A stretch of DNA of 7,422 bases, from positions 1-7,422 of the forward strand of contig CABMIA010000066.1 in assembly GCA_902386085.1 (NCBI GenBank), read 5' to 3'. This DNA comes from an uncultured archaeon. Its GTDB lineage: Archaea > Halobacteriota > Methanosarcinia > Methanosarcinales > Methanoperedenaceae. The position numbers were made by a program, and so were the translations under genes. A model generated the notes under the pieces. The model was not told the DNA's origin, did no database searches, and saw only the letters and a program-made list of their open reading frames with translations. Shown one piece after another: positions 1 to 5,637 of this stretch (the first letter of the stretch is position 1; every line of letters starts with the position of its first letter).

Positions 1-4
1 AAAT

Positions 5-20
5 AGTTTTTTCTTTTTTA
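5..20 (+). terminator. T-runs at the left edge, possible terminator of a convergent gene outside the window
   Basis: AGTTTTTTCTTTTTTA on the plus strand holds two T6 runs. The cytochrome gene ends at 39 on the opposite strand, so these would serve a plus-strand gene entering from the left, if one exists. No such gene is visible. Confidence 0.2.
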
Positions 21-38
21 TTTTAGAGAGGTATATTT

Positions 39-1808
39 TTACTTACTCGTAACCGTACCGCTTATATTGCCTGTTGGTTTTGGAGTCAGAATTATATTCT
101 GTGTTATTGTAGTAAATGCCGTAACCGTAACAAACACGCTGCTGTTTGGATAATATTCAGGATCTTTGCTCGCAGTTAACTGATAGGTGCCATTTGTTAA
201 ACTTAATGAATAGAACCCACTGGAATTAGCGATCGTTGAAACACCTGTATTTGTGGATACCGTTGCTCCTGCAATATCAGTACCTAAAGTACCGTAAACT
301 GTCCCGTTGTCATATCCTGTCGGTTGAATAACATTTAGCTGAGCATTACTGATACTGCTCCACTGGCCATTCAATGGATAATATGGTTTAGATGGATCTG
401 TCCTGGGTGCTGATTTCATGCCCTTAACGTTTACTGTATAGTTCCCCACAAGACCTGATGTATCTATATTGGCATTTATTGTCACGCTGTTTGAGTTAAA
501 CGTTCCCGTCATATTTGTCCAGTCAAAAACTATACCGGATGAATTGGTTACCTGGTATTGTGCCGCTGCGATCTGCAACATGGGGTCGGAAACTGTAAAC
601 TGAACTTGTGAAGGGGTTCCCGATGTAATCTGTGTGGATACAGATAAACCTGAGACCAAAGGCGGAGTGTTTTGAGTTAAAGGTGTCACGGCATGGTTAT
701 CTGCATTGCTGTGGCACTCCTGGCAAGCATTTAAGTCGCTCACATGAGATTCTCCGGGTGCATGGAAAGGCGGATCCGGGAGGTTTGCAGATACATGGCA
801 ACTCAAGCAGTTCTTTCCGGCGGCTGTTCCCCTGGGTCCATTAGGGTGGTATCTTAATTGTGAGGATAACGGTCTTGGTTGTGAGTCGCCTGCTAAATGG
901 CACCATCGGCAGTCAGTTTTCCCATGGCTTAATCCATCCTTAATCAGATTCGGGTCACTGGGATGAGTTGGCCCTGTGCCTGCGGATGTATGACAATCCT
1001 GACAAAAATAGGTATTGCTGCTATTTGCTGCGCCCAACTTCATACCCATTGTTCCGTCTGCCGCACCATGATGGCATGTCTTGCAATCAGCATCCGTGAC
1101 GTTATTCATGCCATCTGTGGTATTAACGTTAGCATGGAGTGCAAATAAACTCTTATTTACATAATATCTGGTTGCATTATTAGAGTGACAGGCAATGCAA
1201 CCACCTGTGGTTGTGGGAGTCGGGTTGTGAAGCTTCTGCGCCTCCGTACCCGGGACATTGACCCCATGACAGCCATAACAATCCGGAGCTGCCATGCCTG
1301 AAATATCATGCGGCGGATTTGGCGCCGCCACGAACTGGGGTGATTTTTGGACATGGCAAACTACGCAATCTGCTTTTACAGATCCGTTAAATGCATCCCC
1401 ATATTCGGTGGTCAGCTCGTGGAAAGAAGAAGTATCATTAGCCAGTGGGTCCGCTGATACGCTGGAATTTGTGTGACAGGTTCTGCATGTTGCATTACCA
1501 TCCCAGCCCGGGTCATCATGGGCGAATTGTGGAATCGTCTTGTTCCTGGCAGGGAATGGAGAGGTCGCATTCGGGCCGTGGCAATAATCGCAATAATTCG
1601 ATGTGGGCACTGTGGGCCTTATTGCATAATGGGCAGTGACATTAGCAGCCGTAGGGCCGGCATTTACCACAACTTTACTATGGCAATCCGTACATGAATA
1701 ATTGGTAACGCTGGGTAAATGTGTTCTTACTTTTGGAGCCTGCAGTGCTTGTGGAGTCCCGCTTCCAGTATGGCAATCAGCGCACTGGTAAATATTGCTT
1801 TTATTCAT
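39..1808 (-). CDS. Multiheme c-type cytochrome, C-terminal part (12 heme sites from ATG; 14 with upstream extension)
   Basis: From the ATG at 1808 this ORF encodes 589 residues with 12 CxxCH heme motifs: C9, C39, C73, C108, C148, C177, C204, C242, C269, C300, C334 and C362. Extra histidines between them could be distal heme ligands. Residues of about 385-495 look like an Ig-like or surface beta-sandwich domain of the type that follows heme arrays in archaeal surface cytochromes. Residues of about 502-575 (NGTVYGTLGTDIAGATVSTN onward) look like a carboxypeptidase-regulatory-like beta domain. The last residues, GNISGTVTSK, look like the first strand of another such domain that then stops. N-glycosylation sequons are abundant. 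There is no signal peptide and no Shine-Dalgarno before the ATG at 1808, and two more heme motifs lie upstream in the same frame, so 1808 is very unlikely to be the true start. No S-layer domain or C-terminal membrane anchor is visible. Likely role: long-range electron transfer outside the cell. Confidence 0.85.
   Translation of the reverse strand: MNKSNIYQCADCHTGSGTPQALQAPKVRTHLPSVTNYSCTDCHSKVVVNAGPTAANVTAHYAIRPTVPTSNYCDYCHGPNATSPFPARNKTIPQFAHDDPGWDGNATCRTCHTNSSVSADPLANDTSSFHELTTEYGDAFNGSVKADCVVCHVQKSPQFVAAPNPPHDISGMAAPDCYGCHGVNVPGTEAQKLHNPTPTTTGGCIACHSNNATRYYVNKSLFALHANVNTTDGMNNVTDADCKTCHHGAADGTMGMKLGAANSSNTYFCQDCHTSAGTGPTHPSDPNLIKDGLSHGKTDCRWCHLAGDSQPRPLSSQLRYHPNGPRGTAAGKNCLSCHVSANLPDPPFHAPGESHVSDLNACQECHSNADNHAVTPLTQNTPPLVSGLSVSTQITSGTPSQVQFTVSDPMLQIAAAQYQVTNSSGIVFDWTNMTGTFNSNSVTINANIDTSGLVGNYTVNVKGMKSAPRTDPSKPYYPLNGQWSSISNAQLNVIQPTGYDNGTVYGTLGTDIAGATVSTNTGVSTIANSSGFYSLSLTNGTYQLTASKDPEYYPNSSVFVTVTAFTTITQNIILTPKPTGNISGTVTSK
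969..1199 (-). repeat. Three-heme protein module, copy 2
   Basis: The encoded residues (204-280 of the downstream ORF) run from CIACH through HANVNTTDG and DCKTCH to CQDCHTSAGT, paralleling copy 1 at 1749-1964. Copy 2 has a slightly longer linker between the second and third heme sites. Confidence 0.7.
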
Positions 1809-1964
1809 ATCTTTTTTATAATGACATGTCCAGCAGTCGCTGTTGTTCAGCAGATTAAATCCATCAGTTGTGTTGATATTGACATGGACGCCCTGGGCAA
1901 AGGCGGTCCTGTTGACATTTGCTGGGAATCCATTCTGTACACCATCAACATGGCATGAGATGCA
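1749..1964 (-). repeat. Three-heme protein module, copy 1
   Basis: The encoded residues run from CISCH through HVNINTTDG and DCWTCH to the motif CADCHTGSGT. This matches copy 2 at 969-1199 in motif order, spacing and many side chains, pointing to an internal duplication during growth of the heme array. The copy spans the ATG at 1808, which is further evidence that translation does not begin there. Confidence 0.7.
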
Positions 1965-1991
1965 GTCTTCAAAGAGATTTATTTCATTTAT
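1809..1991 (-). other. In-frame cytochrome coding segment between TAA and the first downstream ATG (2 heme sites)
   Basis: These 61 codons are open in the same frame as both flanking ORFs. They encode two further heme motifs, CISCH (codons starting at 1964) and CWTCH (codons starting at 1835). Reading codon by codon, there is no ATG, GTG or TTG in frame, so no standard start codon can serve this part. The segment aligns with a module inside the downstream ORF (shared pattern CIxCH, then VN(R/K), then H-x-N-x-NTTDG, then DCxTCH), which shows that it is genuine protein-coding sequence. An annotation that begins at 1808 would lose it. Confidence 0.85.
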
Positions 1992-2783
1992 TTAATATTT
2001 AAAAGTGGTGCCACTTACGTGGCATCCATTGCAGAATAAGTCACTCCCAGGATTAAGGTATAAGTTGCTCCCGATATACCCAAAAGTCCCATTAAGATCT
2101 GAACTGTAAGTAATAGCAAGGGCATTTTTCGTCATCTTGGGATAGTTCGTTCCATGGACATTATGGCAGGCCGGACAGGATATGTAAGAATCTGTTATAT
2201 CTATTTTACCATCATTATCAAAATCAAACATCCCACCCATACCGTGACCAACACTCCCAAAATCATCAAGGTGGTTCCAGTGGATATTGGTAGGATAGTC
2301 GGTATTGCCATCATAATAACCTGCAGAAAGATTATTAATAAAATTGGTGCCTATACTTGTAACAAAAATCGAAGGATTCACATGAAAATATGAAACATTA
2401 TAATAGGGCAAAATACCCACTATTTTAGATTCACTATGACAGTAATAACAAAGGGAGAAATTTTGAGAATAATATTTTGTTGTCAGCGGCCCCGTAATAT
2501 TTGAGCCGTTCAATTGTCTTATAAACAGGCCGTGGTTAGGGTCTGCATTGCTGGTGGAGTTCACGTGACAATCAATGCACTTAACAATACTGTGGGGATT
2601 AGAATTATACAGAGACTGGTCAATCGGCCTCGGAGCAGGAGATATATGGCATCCGCCATTAAAACACGCATCATTCGGAGATGCACCTAAAACGCCCGGA
2701 AAAAAAAGAATAAAAAATGCTGCCAAAACTAAAAGTACCCTAATCTTTGCTACACTCTTGAGGATGCATTTGAGATTATTCAT
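1992..2783 (-). CDS. Multiheme c-type cytochrome, N-terminal part (5 heme sites)
   Basis: This 263-residue ORF is a secreted c-type cytochrome, probably part of an extracellular or pseudoperiplasmic electron-transfer chain. Residues 1-34 form a signal peptide: a basic start (K5, K9, K13, R15), a hydrophobic core at about 16-32, and an Ala/Gly-containing cleavage region. Five heme-attachment sites follow: an unusual CX4CH at C40-H46, then C69-H73 (CIDCH), C112-H116 (CYYCH), C203-H207 (CPACH) and C251-H255 (CNGCH). Residues 187-198 read DFDNDGKIDITD, a good EF-hand or dockerin-like calcium loop. N-x-S/T sequons are frequent, which fits a glycosylated surface protein. The ATG at 2783 is chosen because it directly precedes the signal peptide. 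The ORF ends at a TAA, but the same frame stays open and heme-bearing for 650 more codons, so this is probably the front of one 914-codon gene. The heme-protein identity is certain; treating it as a separate gene is doubtful. Confidence 0.85.
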   Translation of the reverse strand: MNNLKCILKSVAKIRVLLVLAAFFILFFPGVLGASPNDACFNGGCHISPAPRPIDQSLYNSNPHSIVKCIDCHVNSTSNADPNHGLFIRQLNGSNITGPLTTKYYSQNFSLCYYCHSESKIVGILPYYNVSYFHVNPSIFVTSIGTNFINNLSAGYYDGNTDYPTNIHWNHLDDFGSVGHGMGGMFDFDNDGKIDITDSYISCPACHNVHGTNYPKMTKNALAITYSSDLNGTFGYIGSNLYLNPGSDLFCNGCHVSGTTFKY

Positions 2784-2828
2784 TGCGATTCCTATCCAGT
2801 TATCCAGTTATATTGTAGAACGTTCGGG

Positions 2829-2880
2829 TTAATAAAAGTTTCTCATTGGCTTTTCTTACCGAGGTTCTGGCCATATAAAG
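2829..2880 (-). promoter_or_regulatory. Candidate TATA boxes for the cytochrome gene
   Basis: On the minus strand, TTTATATG (2879-2872) and TTTTATTAA (2837-2829, with an AAAC just upstream) both resemble archaeal TATA elements. They lie about 90 and 50 bases before the ATG at 2783. The second would give a leader of roughly 20 bases. This suggests that the cytochrome is transcribed separately from lysS, 140 bp upstream. It is based on sequence resemblance only. Confidence 0.3.
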
Positions 2881-2923
2881 CACATTCTGTTGTATATCTT
2901 CTATAGCAGTCGATATAACTCTA

Positions 2924-4432
2924 TTATTTACTCGCTTCCTTAAACCTTTCCACAACAAAATCCTTATCAAGCGAAGCAAGGAAATGCCCGGCCTTAGGCC
3001 CTGATTTTAGTCCCAGGAGCGCAAGATACACCGTCTCAAATACCTTTTTCCCGTCAAGCTCCGTCTCTTCTGCGACTTTGTACATATTATCGTGGATCTC
3101 CTGCCCGCTCATCCCCTGTTCCAGCTCATCTGCCAGTATCGAAAGCGCCAGCTTCTGCTCTTTCGTGAAACTCTTCACCTGTGGTGGAAGCATCTCCTGC
3201 ACTTTGAACTTCACGAAAGGCGGGGCGTATTTTTCAAGCCAGTTCCTTGCATTGTTCGCCCTCTGCCTTATCGCATCTTTATCCGAGGTATCATAATCAG
3301 TACGCTTCAACACGGTCAGCAGGTAATCAAAACCCCTGTCGTCTGCTATCTGTACCGCAGTCACCATATGCCTGAAAGGAATCTTGGAAGGTCCGGTTCC
3401 TTCTGTCTGTGAAAGCTGGTACGCGCGCTTATCGCCCTCCACCCTGTCGTATTCATCTATAAGGTTAAGAAGGGCTAGCCCCGGATCAAATTCAATATGT
3501 TTTTCCGGCTTCTGCCTTATGATCAGGTAGCGCAGTACCTCGGGAGGCACTATTTCAAGCATATCATTAATAGAGATCGCAAGACCCGTTGATGAGTGCA
3601 TTGCCCCTTTGCCTTTGAGCATGATCCATTCATACACTATCGGATAGGGGGGTTGATAATCGTAAATTTCGCGTGCGATGCGTTTCCCGGTATCGTACGA
3701 ACCGCCAGCCGTGGCATGGTCCTTGCCAAAAGGCTCCACAGTCGTGCCGAATATCGGCCACCGCGCAGGCCAGTCCACCCGCCAGGTGAGCTTGCCTCCC
3801 CCTTTCATTGATACAGTGCCTTCTGAGCCGCACTTGCATACATAGTCCACAGTTTCTTTATCAATATCGAACCCTGTTACTTTTGTCGAGTTCAGCCGCC
3901 CGCATTCGATGCAGATCGGATTGAACGGGCTCCAGTCAGGTTCAAGCTCACGTCCTGATACTTCAGAAAGGATGCGGGCTATTGTATCCCTGTTGATAAG
4001 GGCTTTCTTGATGGCTTCGACATATTTTCCCTCTTTATAGAGTTCATCTGCCCTGTAAACTTCAGGCTTGATACCGAGCGTGTGCAGCGCCTCAATAAAA
4101 GGAAGAAGGAAATGCTCTGAATAACTCTTATGGCCGCCGCACGGACATGGGATTTCCGAAAGCGGTTTTCCGACATGGTTCTCATAATCCTTTGAAAGGA
4201 ACGGATATACTTTGCGAAGCGGGTCAAGTGTATCTGCGATATATATGAGACGGACATCCGCGCCTTTGTCCCTGAGCGCCTTGTAAACAGTATCGGCTGT
4301 TACGACCTCTCTCATGTTGCCTATGTGGATTGCCCCTGATGGGGTTATTCCTGAGGCTACGGTGTGCTTTTTACCTCTTGCAAGTACGTTTTCCGCGATG
4401 ACATCAGCCCAGTGTATTGTCTCTTCATTCAT
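2924..4432 (-). CDS. lysS: Lysyl-tRNA synthetase, class I (archaeal type)
   Basis: This cytoplasmic enzyme joins lysine to tRNA-Lys using ATP. The 502 residues fit the class I LysRS family (usually about 500-530). The Rossmann catalytic domain starts with [12 protein letters not shown] at 28-39, which contains the HIGH-type signature (H36-I-G-N39) followed by RE. Cysteine pairs at C96/C98, C174/C177 and C199/C201 look like zinc-binding knuckles. The second ATP signature, KMSKS in other class I enzymes, appears as AMHSS at 277-281 within a KGKG...STG context. The C-terminal part, from about 350, is the helical anticodon-binding region. The ATG at 4432 gives the expected N-terminus; a GGTGA lies about 15 bases upstream, too far to be an ideal ribosome site. 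The gene is divergent from coaD, with the cytochrome 140 bp downstream. Some Methanosarcinales also have a class II LysRS, so this may not be the only lysyl enzyme. Identification is secure. Confidence 0.96.
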   Translation of the reverse strand: MNEETIHWADVIAENVLARGKKHTVASGITPSGAIHIGNMREVVTADTVYKALRDKGADVRLIYIADTLDPLRKVYPFLSKDYENHVGKPLSEIPCPCGGHKSYSEHFLLPFIEALHTLGIKPEVYRADELYKEGKYVEAIKKALINRDTIARILSEVSGRELEPDWSPFNPICIECGRLNSTKVTGFDIDKETVDYVCKCGSEGTVSMKGGGKLTWRVDWPARWPIFGTTVEPFGKDHATAGGSYDTGKRIAREIYDYQPPYPIVYEWIMLKGKGAMHSSTGLAISINDMLEIVPPEVLRYLIIRQKPEKHIEFDPGLALLNLIDEYDRVEGDKRAYQLSQTEGTGPSKIPFRHMVTAVQIADDRGFDYLLTVLKRTDYDTSDKDAIRQRANNARNWLEKYAPPFVKFKVQEMLPPQVKSFTKEQKLALSILADELEQGMSGQEIHDNMYKVAEETELDGKKVFETVYLALLGLKSGPKAGHFLASLDKDFVVERFKEASK

Positions 4433-4447
4433 AAACCGATGCCCTCT

Positions 4448-4507
4448 TCACCTGGCATAGTGGTATGCTATGCATACCCTTTCATTTGAAAAACCTTTCT
4501 TTTTCAT
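4448..4507 (-). other. Possible leader peptide ORF upstream of lysS
   Basis: A 19-residue ORF on the lysS strand, MKKKGFSNERVCIAYHYAR, ends 15 bases before the lysS ATG. It starts with three lysine codons (AAA AAG AAA). A G-rich stretch, GGGGGAG, directly abuts its ATG, closer than a normal Shine-Dalgarno. Its second half overlaps the palindrome at 4462-4478. Lysine codons in front of a lysine enzyme suggest a leader peptide, but A-rich short ORFs arise easily by chance. Confidence 0.25.
4462..4478. promoter_or_regulatory. Perfect 17-bp palindrome in the lysS/coaD divergent region
   Basis: GGTATGC TAT GCATACC has 7-bp perfect arms around a 3-bp centre. It overlaps a second inverted pair, GCATAG (4455-4460) and CTATGC (4468-4473). 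It lies 30 bp before the lysS start. It could be an operator for a dimeric regulator or an RNA hairpin in the lysS leader. Confidence 0.4.
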
Positions 4508-4529
4508 CTCCCCCTAAAATCGCACAGGT

Positions 4530-4541
4530 GATATTAAAAGA
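4530..4541. promoter_or_regulatory. Candidate TATA element, possibly serving both lysS and coaD
   Basis: GATATTAAAAGA reads as a TATA-like element on the plus strand (TTAAAAG) and on the minus strand (TTTTAATAT). It is about 40 bases upstream of the coaD ATG. That would place the coaD transcript start within about 10-15 bases of the ATG, consistent with the lack of a Shine-Dalgarno there. For lysS it would give a leader of roughly 75-80 bases, long enough to contain the palindrome and the short ORF. Confidence 0.35.
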
Positions 4542-4574
4542 TACCCTTATCGTTTTCCTCACCAATCTGGACTT

Positions 4575-5036
4575 ATGGCGCGTGTAGCAGTTGGAGGGAC
4601 GTTTGACCCTTTTCATGACGGCCATAAGGCCCTCCTGGAGAAAGCCTGCGAGTTAAGTCGCAGTGGTGAATTACTTGTGGGGTTGACTTCAGATAAAATG
4701 GCAAGTAATAAAACTCATGAAATAGGGGATTATCACTCACGTTACGACGCAGTAATGCGATTTATCCTCTCCCGGGGGAAGACGCCGGTAATAGTGAAGC
4801 TGGATGATCCGTACGGCCCGACCATAAACAGCGATTTTGATTATCTTGTTGTATCCCCTGAGACACACAAGATGGCGTTGAAAATAAACAGCATCCGCAG
4901 GGAAAAAGGCATGAAAGAGATAGAAATAGTGCTGGTTGACTATGTCCTCGCAGACGATGGTTTACCTATATCAAGCACCCGCGTCAAGAGAGGGGAGATA
5001 GATGAGCATGGAAGGGTTATCAAGAGAATACGGTGA
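4575..5036 (+). CDS. coaD: Phosphopantetheine adenylyltransferase, archaeal type
   Basis: This enzyme transfers AMP from ATP to 4'-phosphopantetheine to make dephospho-CoA, the next-to-last step of coenzyme A synthesis in the cytoplasm. The 153-residue length is right for the archaeal, eukaryote-like PPAT family. The nucleotidyltransferase signature GGTFDPFHDGH occupies residues 7-17, with the HxGH pair at H14 and H17. The second signature, ISSTRVKRG, is at 132-140 and would contact ATP. A SPETHKMALKIN segment at 94-105 is also typical of the family. The ATG at 4575 starts the protein just before the first beta strand, as in homologues. No Shine-Dalgarno is seen, so a short-leader or leaderless transcript is likely. 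It is transcribed away from lysS and followed by a long non-coding stretch, so it is probably monocistronic. Confidence 0.95.
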   Translation: MARVAVGGTFDPFHDGHKALLEKACELSRSGELLVGLTSDKMASNKTHEIGDYHSRYDAVMRFILSRGKTPVIVKLDDPYGPTINSDFDYLVVSPETHKMALKINSIRREKGMKEIEIVLVDYVLADDGLPISSTRVKRGEIDEHGRVIKRIR

Positions 5037-5057
5037 ATGCGCTAAAGCATTATGAAG

Positions 5058-5126
5058 GAGGTTGGCAATTAAAAAAGTTAGGGATAGGTGTTGGTATGGT
5101 GTGGTAAATCTATCTCTGCCAACCTC
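5058..5126 (+). repeat. Hairpin element 1 with GG-tract loop
   Basis: Perfect 10-base arms, GAGGTTGGCA (5058-5067) and TGCCAACCTC (5117-5126). Next to the right arm, CTATCTC (5110-5116) can pair with GGGATAG (5081-5087), with one G-T pair, forming an inner stem. The intervening sequence has GG tracts at 5081, 5087, 5093, 5098 and 5103 with 3-4 base gaps, a two-layer G-quadruplex pattern. It lies 22 bp after coaD and could be part of its 3' untranslated region. Confidence 0.55.
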
Positions 5127-5142
5127 GCAAGATGTTATATTG

Positions 5143-5163
5143 CCTAAGGGGTTTTAGTTTTTT
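5143..5163 (+). terminator. T-rich terminator, probably for coaD
   Basis: A weak stem CTAA/TTAG (5144-5147 and 5154-5157) is followed by a run of six T (5158-5163). Archaeal termination depends mostly on T-runs, so this is a plausible end of the coaD transcript, after hairpin 1. Confidence 0.4.
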
Positions 5164-5204
5164 CGACCATTATCATTTTCTGAGAATACGAATATTAGCT
5201 ATAT

Positions 5205-5276
5205 GGAGTTGGAAGTTGGGCAGGAGATAGGATAGGGGTTGGATAGGATAGGAAGGAATAAAAAGATGCTCCTGCC
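5205..5276 (+). repeat. Hairpin element 2 with dense GG-tract array
   Basis: Arms GGCAGGAG (5219-5226) and CTCCTGCC (5269-5276) are perfect over 8 bases. From 5205 to 5256 there are about ten G tracts of 2-4 bases, mostly separated by ATA or TT, including GGATAGG repeated on both sides of a GGGGTT. The 16-base block TTGGATAGGATAGGAA (5239-5254) recurs exactly in element 3. The loop core GGATAGGGGTTGG resembles GGATAGGTGTTGG in element 1. Confidence 0.55.
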
Positions 5277-5300
5277 AGATCATAATTATAATCATAATAA

Positions 5301-5308
5301 TTTATAAG
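5301..5308 (+). promoter_or_regulatory. Candidate TATA box for an intergenic transcript
   Basis: TTTATAAG, in an AT-rich patch (5281-5316), is a good archaeal TATA match. A start about 25 bases downstream would fall near 5330, just before R1. It could drive a transcript through R1, hairpin 3 and R2 to the T-run at 5654-5659. Sequence resemblance only. Confidence 0.25.
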
Positions 5309-5343
5309 ATTATCCATATACATGTGCATGGGTATCATAGAAC

Positions 5344-5371
5344 GTGTTAAACGGGCTCTATTTCTACCTGC
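5344..5371 (+). repeat. Imperfect direct repeat R1
   Basis: This 28-base stretch, containing GGGCTCTATTTCTACCTGC, matches R2 at 5611-5637 at about 24 positions with one gap. It is followed by CTTTTT. R1 and R2 bracket hairpin element 3. Confidence 0.45.
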
Positions 5372-5457
5372 CTTTTTCCTATTCTAAGGTTATCGCGCTT
5401 TACCAGAACAAAATCGAAAGACTTTTCAATCGAAAAAGCGACTTCATGATGGAATTG

Positions 5458-5515
5458 TTTGAGGAACCAAAAAGTAGAATTTTTTTGGATAGGATAGGAA
5501 TTCAGGTTCCTCAAA
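5458..5515 (+). repeat. Hairpin element 3 with GG-tract loop
   Basis: Perfect 11-base arms, TTTGAGGAACC (5458-5468) and GGTTCCTCAAA (5505-5515). The loop contains a T7 run and an exact copy of TTGGATAGGATAGGAA (5485-5500), the 16-base block also found in element 2. The stem and the shared block make chance an unlikely explanation. Confidence 0.6.
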
Positions 5516-5610
5516 ATACATTTATGTACTGAATACTTAAATGAATTTTCCAGGATTATACCCAAATTTATGCCAGAATTAATTTTTTGCCTTAAGCTGG
5601 ATTGAATTTG

Positions 5611-5637
5611 GTGTAAAAAGGGTCTATTTCTGCCTGC
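5611..5637 (+). repeat. Imperfect direct repeat R2
   Basis: Contains GGGTCTATTTCTGCCTGC and matches R1 at 5344-5371. Its right end forms the left arm of the terminator-like hairpin at 5633-5659. Confidence 0.45.

Larger units (their letters stand above)
39..2783 (-). pseudogene. Probable single 19-heme cytochrome gene interrupted by one in-frame TAA
   Basis: Joining the two ORFs gives 914 codons with one TAA at codon 264: a signal peptide, five heme sites, the TAA, 14 heme sites, an Ig-like domain and a carboxypeptidase-regulatory-like domain. The reasons to join are that the frame is the same, coding resumes at once after the TAA, no start codon exists for the rear part, and the rear part has no signal peptide although heme attachment to c-type cytochromes takes place after export. 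The cause of the stop cannot be told from one sequence: a true nonsense mutation, a base error in the assembly, population variation, or readthrough. Recoding as pyrrolysine is not a candidate, because that uses UAG. The term pseudogene is used provisionally. Confidence 0.6.

Noticed and set aside
1992..1994. Pyrrolysine or selenocysteine recoding at the cytochrome stop
   Set aside because: The codon is TAA. Pyrrolysine uses UAG and selenocysteine uses UGA, so neither applies.
2788..2815. Tandem ACTGGATA upstream of the cytochrome ATG (minus strand), resembling the GGATAGGAA motif of hairpins 2 and 3
   Set aside because: Only about 10 bases are shared, with no flanking stem. It is probably coincidence, though worth including in a genome-wide motif search.
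2803..2923. Short open frame between lysS and the cytochrome on the minus strand, ending in TRTFYNITG before a TAA
   Set aside because: It looks mildly protein-like and includes an internal ATG (MARTSVRKANEKLLL), but it is under 40 codons, has no ribosome site and overlaps the candidate promoter elements. Not supported as a gene.
5058..5515. CRISPR array
   Set aside because: The repeated blocks are few, unevenly spaced and differ in length. There are no regular repeat-spacer units and no cas genes.
5344..5565. Overlapping ORFs in the intergenic region: 62 residues on plus (GTG start) and 72 residues on minus
   Set aside because: Neither has a ribosome site, a recognisable motif or a plausible partner. 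Both read through hairpin element 3, and one starts inside repeat R1, so the open frames are likely incidental.
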